Below, piece by piece: positions 1 to 7,792 of a stretch of 40,550 nt of DNA (positions within the stretch are counted from its first letter, which is position 1; every line of letters begins with the position of its first letter). Both the position numbers and the translations under genes were made by a program. Source of the DNA: a virus; IMG/VR virus record IMGVR_UViG_3300037083_000014, positions 1 through 40,550 of that record. The stretch is one strand, 5' to 3'. The notes below the pieces were generated by a model, which was not told where the DNA came from, did not search any database, and saw only the letters and a program-made list of their open reading frames with translations.

Positions 1-32
1 CGACCGTGTGTATTGTTGTCTGTGAGGAAAGA

Positions 33-722
33 ATGGCGCGCAAGAAGGTTGTGAGGACTGGCGGAGATGTACGAGAGCACCCTCGCTACAGCCTAGAGGA
101 TGCCGCGCATATCCTGCGTATTCCACTCTCCACAATGAAGGCGTGGGTGCGCGGTCAGAGCTATCGGAGCGGGGCGACTGGAAAGATTCGTAGTTTCACG
201 CCGCTGATTGTTCCGGCTTCGCCTTCACAGGGACTCCTCTCTTTCTACAATCTGGCAGAGGCCCACGTTCTACGAGCTACCAGGGAACGCAATGTACCCC
301 TGCCTAATGTGCGTCGGGCGCTCAATTACATCCTAGAAGAACTTCCCGACACGCCACATCCCCTCATCAGTTACGAGTTTTCGACGCTCGGAAAAAGGGT
401 CTTTATAGAGCACCTCGGACAGATAATCAACGCGACCGCGCATGGTCAGACGGCAATGCGCCGGATTCTGGAAAAGTACCTTGAGCGGATCGAACGCGAT
501 GCCAAAGGGATGCCTATACAGCTTTACCCAATGAATACGCACCAATTGGCGATCAATCCACAACTGTCTTCCGGCCAGCCAGTTGTAAAGGGAACCCGCA
601 TCATGGCAGCGATGCTTGCCGCCCGCAGGAAGGCCGGAGAAAGTTATGACGATTTGGTTCATGAGTACCACCTGACCCCAACCCAGATTGAGCAAGCCGT
701 CGCCGAGTACGCCACGTCGTAG
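33..722 (+). CDS. MerR-like HTH plus DUF433 antitoxin-type protein
   Basis: A 229-residue protein. The N-terminal third (about residues 18-60) looks like a winged/MerR-like HTH: 'YSLEDAAHILRIPLSTMKAWVRG'. The C-terminal 55 residues (from 'INPQLSSGQPVVKGTRI') match the DUF433 family pattern, ending in the helix 'SYDDLVHEYHLTPTQIEQAVAEY'. DUF433 proteins are usually antitoxins or DNA-binding regulators paired with a small PIN-like (DUF5615) toxin. No such partner is visible next to it, so it is a solitary copy here. I chose ATG 33 over the ATG at 6 because GAGGAAAGA lies immediately upstream and the extra nine residues look non-coding. If the genome is circular it would diverge from the gene at 40528. 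It could regulate the late operon that starts just downstream; that is inference. Confidence 0.8.
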   Translation: MARKKVVRTGGDVREHPRYSLEDAAHILRIPLSTMKAWVRGQSYRSGATGKIRSFTPLIVPASPSQGLLSFYNLAEAHVLRATRERNVPLPNVRRALNYILEELPDTPHPLISYEFSTLGKRVFIEHLGQIINATAHGQTAMRRILEKYLERIERDAKGMPIQLYPMNTHQLAINPQLSSGQPVVKGTRIMAAMLAARRKAGESYDDLVHEYHLTPTQIEQAVAEYATS

Positions 723-777
723 CCGTACCACAGGCGATTACCGCACAAACTCCCCTAACCTATTGAAAACCATAGAC

Positions 778-951
778 ATGTCCGAAAATCCTGCGGTCGC
801 ATATAAAAAGCTCGCAGATTTGTGCGAGAAGACCAATCGCCGATGCTTTATGATGGAACTCAGCCCAGCGTACTGCGACGTCATTGTTGCTCGCTGGGAA
901 GCAGCTACGGGGAAGAAGGCGGAACTGCATGGCGTCCGGAGTGAAGGTTGA
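778..951 (+). CDS. Remnant: C-terminal tail of a DNA methyltransferase
   Basis: A 57-residue reading frame whose centre, 'TNRRCFMMELSPAYCDVIVARW', matches the C-terminal end of N6-adenine/N4-cytosine methyltransferases of the DNA_methylase (N6_N4_Mtase) type. In those enzymes 'G.rcyg.ElDp.YcdviV.RW' follows motif I, and the tail 'EAATGKKAEL' also fits the family ending. The catalytic DPPY motif and the FxGxG SAM-binding motif are absent, and nothing upstream restores them. Either it is a decayed gene or a stand-alone small protein kept by the phage. There is no good Shine-Dalgarno before ATG 778, which favours a remnant. It overlaps the start of the small terminase gene by 23 bases. It is not a fragment of the methyltransferase at 34646-35305, whose tail is different. 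Confidence 0.5.
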   Translation: MSENPAVAYKKLADLCEKTNRRCFMMELSPAYCDVIVARWEAATGKKAELHGVRSEG

Positions 952-1270
952 ACTCGACGAGAATCAGGTAAAGACGCTGGCAGAGCTTGGCCTGACGCAG
1001 TCGGAGATGGCGGCTGTTCTTGATTGCTCTATAGACACGATCCAGCGGCGCTTCCATGACTTATGGCTACAGGGGCACCAGAAGCGCAATGCTTCGCTGC
1101 GTCGCAAACAGTTTGAACTGGCGCTGAAGGGCAACCCGACTATGCTGGTCTGGCTGGGGAAGCAGTATCTCGAACAGAGCGACAAGCAGCAGGTCACTGG
1201 CGCGAATGGTGGGCCTATTCAGGCTGCGGTTACGGTAACATTCGTCAAGCCCAATGGCGACCCTAGCTGA
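929..1270 (+). CDS. terS: Terminase small subunit
   Basis: A 113-residue protein. An HTH lies at about residues 15-40 ('LAELGLTQSEMAAVLDCSIDTIQRRF'), followed by a basic helical segment and 'GNPTMLVWLGKQYLEQSDKQ', typical of small terminases that bind the packaging site and load the large subunit. ATG 929 is preceded by AAGGCGGA; the longer frame to 884 has an arginine-rich nonsense N terminus. The stop overlaps the large terminase start by 17 bases in another frame, the usual coupled arrangement. The recognition comes from the HTH plus context; small terminases are poorly conserved. Confidence 0.85.
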   Translation: MASGVKVELDENQVKTLAELGLTQSEMAAVLDCSIDTIQRRFHDLWLQGHQKRNASLRRKQFELALKGNPTMLVWLGKQYLEQSDKQQVTGANGGPIQAAVTVTFVKPNGDPS

Positions 1271-2552
1271 GTTCCCCGATAAATTCGCTCCTCTCTTCGA
1301 GCCCCATCCCTACAAGGTGCTTTATGGGGGACGGGATGGTTGCAAGAGCTGGGCGATTGCTCGTGCGCTGCTCATCATCGGTGCTGATCCTGGCATCCTA
1401 TGGCCCGGACGGACTGAGGGCCCACGCATCCTGTGTGGCCGCGAGACGATGGATTCGATTCGCGAGTCCGTCCACCAACTCCTCAGCGATCAGATCGGCA
1501 ACCTGGGACTGCATGACTTCTATTCCGTGCTGCAATCGGAGATTCGCGGGAAGAACGGCACTGAGTTTGTGTTTGCCGGCCTTCGTAAGCAATCGGTCTC
1601 CTCGATCAAGTCGTATGAGGCCATTGACATCTTCTGGGGTGAGGAAGCCAGCACAGTCAGCCGGCGCAGCTTGACCATTCTACTTCCCACGATCCGCAAG
1701 CCTGGTTCAGAGATTTGGTGGAGCTTGAATCCCGATCTTGAGACGGATGCGGTCTATCAGGACTTTGTGCTCGACCCTCCACCCGGCGCTTTTGTGTGCC
1801 GCACATCCTATCTGGATAATAACTGGCTCAGTCCTGAGTCTCGTCAGAAGATTGAGACATTGCGCCAGCGGGACTTCGATACCTTCCACCACGTCTATGA
1901 GGGTGCCACGCGCTCCACGGTCGAAGGAGCTATCTATAAGGCTGAGATACAAGCCGCAGAGCGAGAGGGGCGCATCCGTGCCGTTCCCTTCGATCCCATG
2001 ATGCCTGTTGAAACCTTCTGGGATTTGGGGTTTGCTGATCGCGTATCAATTTGGGCTGCACAGCGAACGCCGTTTGAGGTTCGCATCCTGCGCTATTTTG
2101 AGGCAGACCACCAGGCGATCGACTACTATCTGCGCGAGATGCAGACGTGGGGATATGTGTTCGGGACATGCCATTTACCTTGGGATGGAGGGACGAAGAA
2201 CCTGCAAACCGGCAAGTCGATTCAGCAGTTGATGGAGATGAAGGGCTTCAAAGTGGAGGTCAATCGTCAGTTGAATGTGGCCGATGGCATCAATGCGGTA
2301 CGGACGCTATTCCCCCAGCTCTATTTCGATGTTAAGCTATGTGCGGATGGGGTACAGTATCTTAGACGCTATCAGTGGGGCCCGCCAACAGCATTAGGCG
2401 TAGCGCGACGCGAACCGCTGCATGACGATGCTTCTCATCCCGCCGACGCCCTTCGGACGTTGGCAGTGGGCATCAAAGAACCGCAGCGCAAGCGGGAGGA
2501 GAACGCGAGGCCGAAGGGCAACCCAACAAATCCTGGGGGATGGATGAGCTAG
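1254..2552 (+). CDS. terL: Terminase large subunit (ATPase/nuclease)
   Basis: A 432-residue packaging motor, PBSX/Terminase_3-like. The Walker A region is 'YGGRDGCKSW' (G25-S32), an unusual form with Cys30 where Gly or Ser normally precedes the Lys. Walker B with the catalytic Glu is 'IDIFWGEEA' (124-132), and the coupling motif is 'SLNP' (157-160). The C-terminal RNase H-like nuclease shows Asp257 in 'WDLGF', Asp311 in 'LPWDGG' and the 'HDDASHPADALR' segment around 390-401. Length and motif order are normal for an intact enzyme. It translocates DNA into proheads through the portal encoded downstream. Its stop codon overlaps, tail to tail, the stop of the minus-strand membrane protein gene. 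Confidence 0.95.
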   Translation: MATLAEFPDKFAPLFEPHPYKVLYGGRDGCKSWAIARALLIIGADPGILWPGRTEGPRILCGRETMDSIRESVHQLLSDQIGNLGLHDFYSVLQSEIRGKNGTEFVFAGLRKQSVSSIKSYEAIDIFWGEEASTVSRRSLTILLPTIRKPGSEIWWSLNPDLETDAVYQDFVLDPPPGAFVCRTSYLDNNWLSPESRQKIETLRQRDFDTFHHVYEGATRSTVEGAIYKAEIQAAEREGRIRAVPFDPMMPVETFWDLGFADRVSIWAAQRTPFEVRILRYFEADHQAIDYYLREMQTWGYVFGTCHLPWDGGTKNLQTGKSIQQLMEMKGFKVEVNRQLNVADGINAVRTLFPQLYFDVKLCADGVQYLRRYQWGPPTALGVARREPLHDDASHPADALRTLAVGIKEPQRKREENARPKGNPTNPGGWMS

Positions 2553-2746
2553 TAGCGATGGAATCCCAAGCCTGCCGCGCCCGTCAACCCTAGCAGCACA
2601 TAGATGAGCCAGATGCACATGATGACCACGCAGACTACGCGGACGATTTGAGCGATGGGCTGGGGGAGAGGGATGACCGAGAGAATCCACCAAACCAATG
2701 CGAAGACGATGCAAACGACGAGAATGCTGACCAGCAGAGAGAGCAT
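2549..2746 (-). CDS. Two-helix membrane protein, Thivi_2564-like, antisense in the late operon
   Basis: A 65-residue very hydrophobic protein with two predicted transmembrane helices, about residues 3-22 and 33-55, joined by 'SVIPLPQPIAQIVR'. The pattern resembles the small Thivi_2564-type membrane proteins common in phages; function is unknown. It is the only minus-strand gene inside the late operon. The start is supported by GAGG eight bases upstream on the minus strand. Its stop overlaps the terminase stop, and its start codon overlaps that of the plus-strand gene at 2745. It would be transcribed against late transcription, so it may be expressed early or act as an independent moron. A holin role is possible but unsupported by context. 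Confidence 0.65.
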   Translation of the reverse strand: MLSLLVSILVVCIVFALVWWILSVIPLPQPIAQIVRVVCVVIMCIWLIYVLLGLTGAAGLGFHRY

Positions 2747-2873
2747 GGAAATACCTCAGAGTGGTGAGATGCTGGGAGTCGATGCCGAGTCGCTGGGCAG
2801 ATGGCTATTCCGCAAAATAATGAAGGATGATAGGCTTGTTGCGTCTATCCTGAAAGAGTGGAATGGCCGATAA
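2745..2873 (+). CDS. Small hypothetical protein between terminase and portal
   Basis: A 42-residue frame, 'MEIPQSGEMLGVDAESLGRW' then a basic helical C terminus. The start ATG has GAGAG a few bases upstream. The start codon shares bases with the start of the opposite-strand membrane protein gene (CATG at 2744-2747), and the stop overlaps the portal start by 11 bases, which would allow translational coupling. No family recognised. It would be a normal size for a small phage gene filling the terminase-portal gap, but only spacing and the start signal support it. Confidence 0.45.
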   Translation: MEIPQSGEMLGVDAESLGRWLFRKIMKDDRLVASILKEWNGR

Positions 2874-5034
2874 GCCTGACAACTCGAAACTGCTGACCAA
2901 GATGCGCGAGCGGTTTGTCACCGCTTCGGATGCTGAGGCGACAATACGGAAGAACGCTCTGGAAGATTTGCAGTTCCGGGTGGGTGATCAGTGGCCCGAC
3001 GAGATCAAGCGGCAGCGATATCAAGATCAACGTCCCTGTCTGACCATCAATCAAATTCCTCAATTCGTAAGGCAGATCACGAACGATCAGCGGCAGAATA
3101 GGCCCGCCATTCAGATCAATCCCGTGGACTCGGAAGCAGATGTCGATACAGCCGAAGTCCTTGAGGGAATGGTGCGGCACATCCAATACGATTCTGGGGC
3201 TGACGCCGCATACGATACGGCATTTCAGGCAGCGGTAACGAGTGGATTCGGATACTTTCGCATCAACACGGCCTATAGCGATCCGATGAGTTTTGAGCAG
3301 GACATTAAGATTCTGCGGATTCTGAATCCCTTCACGGTGTACCACGATCCCTCATGCAAAGAGCCTGATTATTCGGACGCGATGTTCTTCTTTGTGGTGG
3401 ATAAGCTCTCGAAGGATGAGTTCAAAGAGCAGTATCCCCATGCCGAGTTGAGCAATATGGGGGACTGGACGAGCACCGGGGATGGATGGATCGAACCCTC
3501 GGAATGCCGGGTTGCTGAGTATTTCTATCGAGAGGCGAAGAGTAAGACGATCTATCAGCTTGAAGATGGAACCGTTACAGATGAATTGCCGGAAGGTACC
3601 ACCCCAGTGAACAAGCGCAAAACTGAGGTTTTTTCAGTCAAGTGGATCAAGACCACAGGCCATGAAGTTCTTGATGAGACGGACTGGCTAAGTCAGTGGA
3701 TACCGATTATTCCGGTGCTGGGCGATGAGCTGGACGTTGATGGGGAACGCATTCTTGAGGGCATCGTGCGGCAGGCCAAAGACCCACAGCGACAATACAA
3801 TTTCATGTCCTCGGCCACGACCGAGACGATTGCTCTGGCCCCCCGCGCACCGTTCATTATGGTGGAAGGGCAGGACGAGAATTTCGAGAACGAATGGCAA
3901 TCGGCGAATGTGCGCAATCTGTCAGTGTTACATTACAAGAATGTCAGCTTGAACGGCACTCCAGCTCCAGCGCCGACACGAAATACCTATGAGCCAGCCA
4001 TCCAAGCCACCACAATGGCGATGATGCAGAGTTCGCAGGATTTAAAGGCCGTCACAGGCATCTATCAGGCGGCATTGGGGGCGCAGGGGAATGAGACGAG
4101 CGGGAAGGGCATCCTGGCGCGACAGCAGCAATCTCACGGCGCAAACTTCCATTTTGTCGATAACCTCAGCCGCTCTCTTCGTCATGCTGGCCGCATTATT
4201 CTCGACCTCATACCCCACATCTATGACACCGAACGCACTATGCGGATCATTGGGGAGGACGGAGTAGCGAGTACCGTACAGTTGCAGCCGGGAGCGACTC
4301 CTCCCAATCCTCAAGATCAGAAATTGCAGGCTGTCAAGCGAGCTTACGATGTGACTGTCGGCAAGTATGATGTGACTGTCTCGACTGGGCCGAGCTATCA
4401 GACGAAACGGCAGGAAGCGGTGGCCTCCCAGATGCAACTCGTATCGAGTTTCCCAGCAATCATGCCCGTGGCTGGCGATATCATGGTGAGGAACATGGAT
4501 TGGCCTGGGGCCGACAAGATCGCGGATCGCATGGAGAAGATGTTGCCTCCGCAATTGCAGGAACAGCCCGAAGGGGCATTGCCTCCGCAAGCCCAACAGG
4601 CATTGGCGCAGAATGCCCAATTGCAGAAGGAAGTCGGGGTCTTGACGGAGCAGCTGAAAGAGAAAACCAATATCAAGGCGATGGAACTGGAGTCGAAGGA
4701 ACGCATTCACTTCACGCAGCTGCAGTTTGAGAAAGATTCTCGCATCCCACTCGATTATGAGAAACTGCGAGTACAGCTTGCGGTGGCGGAATTGGCAGCA
4801 AAGAGTCAAGCGAACATTCAGCAGGCCGAGACTGAAAAAGAGATCATTCTCCAACAGGGTGAACAGGCACACGAATATGCGATGCAGCAGGACGCGCAGC
4901 AAAATCAGCAGGACATGATGGAGCAGCAACAGGAGGCAGGAGATGGCGAACAATCTGGGCAAGTATCTAGTTCCGGCCAAGGGGGCGTACAGCAAGGGGT
5001 TCAGTCTCCCCAAGGAACCGCTGGGCAGAGCTAA
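2863..5034 (+). CDS. Portal protein, P22 gp1-like
   Basis: A 723-residue protein of the P22-like portal family. The N-terminal half has the typical segments 'RVGDQWPDEIKRQR', 'RPCLTINQIPQFVRQITNDQRQNRPAI', a surface segment with 'GFGYFRI' and 'ILNPFTVYHDPSCKEPDYSDA', and the stem region near 'ATTETIALAPRAPFIM'. The last 170 residues or so are glutamine-rich helices and coiled coil, matching the long barrel of P22 portal that projects into the capsid. It forms the dodecameric ring at the packaging vertex and nucleates assembly with the scaffold and coat proteins encoded next. Its 3' end overlaps the small gene that starts at 4943. Confidence 0.95.
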   Translation: MADKPDNSKLLTKMRERFVTASDAEATIRKNALEDLQFRVGDQWPDEIKRQRYQDQRPCLTINQIPQFVRQITNDQRQNRPAIQINPVDSEADVDTAEVLEGMVRHIQYDSGADAAYDTAFQAAVTSGFGYFRINTAYSDPMSFEQDIKILRILNPFTVYHDPSCKEPDYSDAMFFFVVDKLSKDEFKEQYPHAELSNMGDWTSTGDGWIEPSECRVAEYFYREAKSKTIYQLEDGTVTDELPEGTTPVNKRKTEVFSVKWIKTTGHEVLDETDWLSQWIPIIPVLGDELDVDGERILEGIVRQAKDPQRQYNFMSSATTETIALAPRAPFIMVEGQDENFENEWQSANVRNLSVLHYKNVSLNGTPAPAPTRNTYEPAIQATTMAMMQSSQDLKAVTGIYQAALGAQGNETSGKGILARQQQSHGANFHFVDNLSRSLRHAGRIILDLIPHIYDTERTMRIIGEDGVASTVQLQPGATPPNPQDQKLQAVKRAYDVTVGKYDVTVSTGPSYQTKRQEAVASQMQLVSSFPAIMPVAGDIMVRNMDWPGADKIADRMEKMLPPQLQEQPEGALPPQAQQALAQNAQLQKEVGVLTEQLKEKTNIKAMELESKERIHFTQLQFEKDSRIPLDYEKLRVQLAVAELAAKSQANIQQAETEKEIILQQGEQAHEYAMQQDAQQNQQDMMEQQQEAGDGEQSGQVSSSGQGGVQQGVQSPQGTAGQS

Positions 5035-5152
5035 TTCCAGCAGTGGGCAGGGACGCCAGAGTGCATCTGGGTATGGCAAACTGGCGAAGCAGGCGTCTGG
5101 TGGAATGTCGATTCCGATGGAAGTGCAGAACCACCCGGCATTGAAGGGGTAG
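4943..5152 (+). CDS. Small basic protein overlapping the portal 3' end
   Basis: A 69-residue Gly/Ser/Lys-rich protein starting 92 bases before the portal stop, in another frame. The strong Shine-Dalgarno AGGAGG lies 7 bases before ATG 4943, which is the main evidence that it is real. The sequence continues past the portal stop into otherwise unused DNA. No domain or membrane segment is seen; composition suggests a disordered or DNA/capsid-associated protein. Function unknown. Confidence 0.6.
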   Translation: MANNLGKYLVPAKGAYSKGFSLPKEPLGRANSSSGQGRQSASGYGKLAKQASGGMSIPMEVQNHPALKG

Positions 5153-5155
5153 CGA

Positions 5156-5215
5156 ATGAACAACCAATATGTACCGATCAAACCGAGGACTGGAAACAAG
5201 ACATGGCAAAACTGA
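5156..5215 (+). CDS. Possible 19-residue mini-protein
   Basis: ATG 5156 opens a 19-codon frame encoding MNNQYVPIKPRTGNKTWQN. It follows the stop of the previous gene by 3 bases, has AAGGGG at a suitable distance upstream, and ends inside the first codons of the next gene (ATG 5203). This looks like a translationally coupled mini-gene or leader peptide. It is too short to judge by composition. Confidence 0.3.
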   Translation: MNNQYVPIKPRTGNKTWQN

Positions 5216-5403
5216 GTAGCGCAGGCCGTAAGGCCCTTCCATCGAAAGATTTTGCGGGGCCGGGACGCAGCTATCCTATACCAGATAAGTCCCATGCCAT
5301 CGCAGCGGAGCGACTTGTAGGTCGCGGCCTCAAGGCAGGCAATATCACGCCCGCGCAGGCTGCGACGATTCGTGCGAAAGCAAAAGCAAAGCTTGCCAAA
5401 TAG
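5203..5403 (+). CDS. Small phage protein with 'FAGPGRSYPIPD' motif
   Basis: A 66-residue, lysine-rich protein. The N terminus 'LPSKDFAGPGRSYPIPDKSHA' is a motif I recognise from many small phage proteins and from the ends of some head-morphogenesis proteins. It is followed here by a helical 'ITPAQAATIRAKAKAKLAK' tail. Function is not established; the location between portal and scaffold suggests a head-assembly role. The start ATG has a modest GGAAA upstream and overlaps the mini-frame ending at 5215. Confidence 0.75.
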   Translation: MAKLSSAGRKALPSKDFAGPGRSYPIPDKSHAIAAERLVGRGLKAGNITPAQAATIRAKAKAKLAK

Positions 5404-5472
5404 AGATCGTGTGATAGTATCTGACTCAAGTTTCCGTTGTGGGATCGTATAACCCTCGCCTTGGAGCGATCC

Positions 5473-6252
5473 ATGCCTGAGTTGGCAGAAGAAATTGTTG
5501 AGGCCGCGCCCGTTGAGGGTGAAAGTTCTTCGGAATCGGCAACCGAGGAACAGCAGGAACCGCAGGAGGGTCAACCCAAGCCCAAAGGTGGATTCCAGAA
5601 GCGTATCGACAGGCTGACGCGCAGCAATACGCAGCTTGAGCAGGAGAAAGAGTACTGGCGCAATGAAGCGCTGCGTACCTCTCAGGCCAAAGAGACGCCG
5701 AAGGTCACATCTGAAGCGAAGGGCGAACCCTCCGAAAGCGATTTCGGTACCCACGCTGAATACGTCAAGGCTCTCACTAGGCATTATGCAGCGGAAGCTC
5801 TGAAAGAGAGCCAAACGCAGCAGACAAGTGAGACAGTCAAGGCGCAAGCGGCAAAGGCGCAGCAGGAGTTCAAGGCTCGGCAAGAGGCATTCAAGGCCGC
5901 AACACCCGATTTCGACGAAGTTCTAGCGGACGCAGACGATTTGATCGTATCGAATGCGGTAATCGCGGAGATTGTCGAGAGCGAGCATGGCCCGGAATTG
6001 CAATACTACCTGGCAAAGAACCCCGATGAGGCGAAGCGGCTGTCCGGGCTGGCTCCTCTTGCTTTAGCCAGAGAAGTGGGGAAGATTGAGTCGCGGTTCA
6101 CGACCTCGGAAGAGAAACCTGCTTCCAAAGTGACCGGCGCTCCTCCACCCCCGATTCCCACTGGCAAATCGACGGCAACATCTGGGAAAGACCCCGGCGA
6201 GATGAGTCCAGCGGAATATAGGGTGTGGCGAGCCAAGCAAAACGCGAAGTAA
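5473..6252 (+). CDS. Head scaffolding protein
   Basis: A 259-residue acidic, highly charged protein, predicted mostly alpha-helical with coiled-coil stretches (for example 'RSNTQLEQEKEYWRNEALR' and the Ala/Gln/Lys-rich 120-150 region), ending in a basic helix 'PAEYRVWRAKQNAK'. This composition, the basic C-terminal coat-binding tail and the position between portal and coat match P22-type scaffolding proteins, which direct prohead assembly and are then released. ATG 5473 has GGAG 7 bases upstream; the longer frame from 5437 adds an unsupported N terminus. Confidence 0.85.
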   Translation: MPELAEEIVEAAPVEGESSSESATEEQQEPQEGQPKPKGGFQKRIDRLTRSNTQLEQEKEYWRNEALRTSQAKETPKVTSEAKGEPSESDFGTHAEYVKALTRHYAAEALKESQTQQTSETVKAQAAKAQQEFKARQEAFKAATPDFDEVLADADDLIVSNAVIAEIVESEHGPELQYYLAKNPDEAKRLSGLAPLALAREVGKIESRFTTSEEKPASKVTGAPPPPIPTGKSTATSGKDPGEMSPAEYRVWRAKQNAK

Positions 6253-6269
6253 GGCGTTTGTGAGGCACC

Positions 6270-7484
6270 ATGTCGAATACCCTTCTTACCATTGGTATGA
6301 TTACCAACGAAGCGTTGGCCGTCTTGACCAACATGCTGACGTTCACCAAGGGCGTCAATCGCCAGTATGATTCTTCCTTCGGCGTGGCCGGTGCGAAAAT
6401 CGGCACCACGCTGAACGTGCGGAAACCTCCGCGTTATGTGGGTCGTACCGGGCAGGCGATTTCCATTGAGTCTGCGACCGAAACCAGCACTCCCGTAGTT
6501 CTCACGACCCAGCGCGGCGTTGACATTTCCTTCTCGTCTCAAGACCTGGAACTGTCGATCACCGACTTCTCGCGCCAGTTCATCATGCCGGCGATTGTCA
6601 ACGTGGCCAACCACATTGATCTCGACGGTCTCACGATGGCGGTGGCAAACACCTACAATCAGGTAGGCACCCCTGGCACGACTCCAGCGAATATCAGCAC
6701 CTATCTATCGGCTGGGGTGGCGCTCGACAACAACTCCACTCCGCGCGACGGCGAACGGAATCTGGTGCTCAACCCGATTGCGAATGCCACGATGGTTGGT
6801 TCGCTCAACAACATCTTCAATGCGCCAGGACGCATCAGCCAACAGAACGATGATGGCATGATGGTTTCCGGGTATGGGTTCAACTGGTCGATGGATCAGA
6901 ACGTGATCTCCCATACGACCGGGGCGCTCGGTGGCACTCCTGTGGTGAACGGAACCAACCAGTCGGGCTCGAACATCATCACGAACGGCTGGACGGCTTC
7001 CGTGGCCCAACGACTTACTGCGGGGGACATCATCACATTTGCCGGGGTCTATGCCGTCAATCCGGTAAATCTCCAGTCCACCGGCGTACTGAAGCAGTTC
7101 GTGGTGACGGCAAACGTCTCCTCGGACGGTTCCGGCAATGCCACCATTCCGATCTCCCCGGCAATCGTTGGGGCCGGTACTGGCTTCCAGAACGTAACCG
7201 CATTGCCCACGACGAGCGATGCGATTGTGGTTTCCGGTGCCGCAAATACCGTCTCTCCTCAAAACCTCTTGTACCACAAGAATGCTTTCACGCTGGCGTG
7301 CGCGGATTTGCCTCTGCCTCGTGGCGTGGATATGGCAGCTCGGAAGGCGGACAAACAAACCGGCCTCTCGATCCGCATGGTGCGGGCATATGACGTGACG
7401 ACAGACCAATTCCCCTGCCGTCTCGACATCCTTTATGGATGGGCACCGCTTTACCCAGAGTGGGCCTGCCGCATCGCTGGTTAG
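6270..7484 (+). CDS. Major coat protein, P22 gp5-like
   Basis: A 404-residue protein matching the P22 coat family (HK97 fold with an inserted I-domain). The N terminus has 'TNEALAVLTNMLTFTKGVNRQYDSSF' and 'GTTLNVRKPPRYVGRTGQ', followed by 'RGVDISFSSQDLELSITDFSRQFIMPA', all family hallmarks. The region around residues 225-310, rich in Thr/Gly/Val, is the likely I-domain. The C terminus 'KADKQTGLSIRMVRAYDVTTDQFPCRLDILYGW' also fits. GAGG lies upstream of ATG 6270. It forms the T=7 icosahedral shell. Confidence 0.95.
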   Translation: MSNTLLTIGMITNEALAVLTNMLTFTKGVNRQYDSSFGVAGAKIGTTLNVRKPPRYVGRTGQAISIESATETSTPVVLTTQRGVDISFSSQDLELSITDFSRQFIMPAIVNVANHIDLDGLTMAVANTYNQVGTPGTTPANISTYLSAGVALDNNSTPRDGERNLVLNPIANATMVGSLNNIFNAPGRISQQNDDGMMVSGYGFNWSMDQNVISHTTGALGGTPVVNGTNQSGSNIITNGWTASVAQRLTAGDIITFAGVYAVNPVNLQSTGVLKQFVVTANVSSDGSGNATIPISPAIVGAGTGFQNVTALPTTSDAIVVSGAANTVSPQNLLYHKNAFTLACADLPLPRGVDMAARKADKQTGLSIRMVRAYDVTTDQFPCRLDILYGWAPLYPEWACRIAG

Positions 7485-7542
7485 TATCCAACCGTGTGCG
7501 GGGTCAGAAGACCGGCTCCGCACCATCCTTTTGCAATGAGGT

Positions 7543-7635
7543 GATATTCCCGGCCTTCCCAGCCAAGCCGAGGCCGAACAGGTCAAGGCAGAAGCGCAGG
7601 CAGAACGGGATGAACGGGCAGCCGTGGTAGAGTAG
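7543..7635 (+). other. Coding-like stretch without a normal start codon
   Basis: The frame ending with TAG 7633-7635 reads 'GDIPGLPSQAEAEQVKAEAQ' and on to 'AERDERAAVVE'. It resembles short phage proteins that often follow the coat gene and begin 'M..PTQAEADAxK'. An upstream TGA in the same frame (7540-7542) leaves no ATG, GTG or TTG start. GAGGTGAT sits directly upstream, so an ATT start at 7549 is conceivable but the spacing is poor. It ends 4 bases before the next gene's ATG, as a real gene would. Possibly a gene with a rare start, a frameshift, or a decayed gene. Confidence 0.4.
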
Positions 7636-7639
7636 GCGC

Positions 7640-7792
7640 ATGAACTACCCTGTTTGGAAGTCCAACGGAATCGACACAATCCTAGTGCACGATATGGTGC
7701 AGAATGCCATGCTGGGCGATAGCTATAAGGTCATTACACCTGAAGATGTAGTTGCGAAACGCGGCCCTGGACGGCCTAAGAAAGTGGAGTAG
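7640..7792 (+). CDS. Small protein with C-terminal AT-hook-like GPGRPKK
   Basis: A 50-residue protein (MNYPVWKSNGIDTILVHDMV..) ending 'VVAKRGPGRPKKVE'. The GRP core flanked by basic residues is the AT-hook pattern, which binds the minor groove of AT-rich DNA. Small proteins with this tail are common beside phage head genes. Its stop is directly followed by ATG of the gp4-like gene, placing it firmly in the operon. The Shine-Dalgarno is weak (GAG), suggesting coupling to upstream translation. Confidence 0.7.
   Translation: MNYPVWKSNGIDTILVHDMVQNAMLGDSYKVITPEDVVAKRGPGRPKKVE

Noticed and set aside
5404-5472. Possible promoter before the scaffold gene
   Set aside because: A GTATAA-like -10 is present near 5446, but no -35 at suitable spacing; insufficient to call.
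4042-5883. 613-codon open frame on the minus strand
   Set aside because: It lies wholly opposite the portal, the small genes at 4943 and 5203, and the scaffold. The translation is Leu/Arg/Phe/Cys-rich, as expected from reading the complement of Gln/Glu/Lys-rich coding sequence. It has no plausible role or neighbours.
6705-7679. 324-codon minus-strand frame opposite the coat gene
   Set aside because: Arg/Ser/His-rich complement of the clear P22-type coat gene; no motif.
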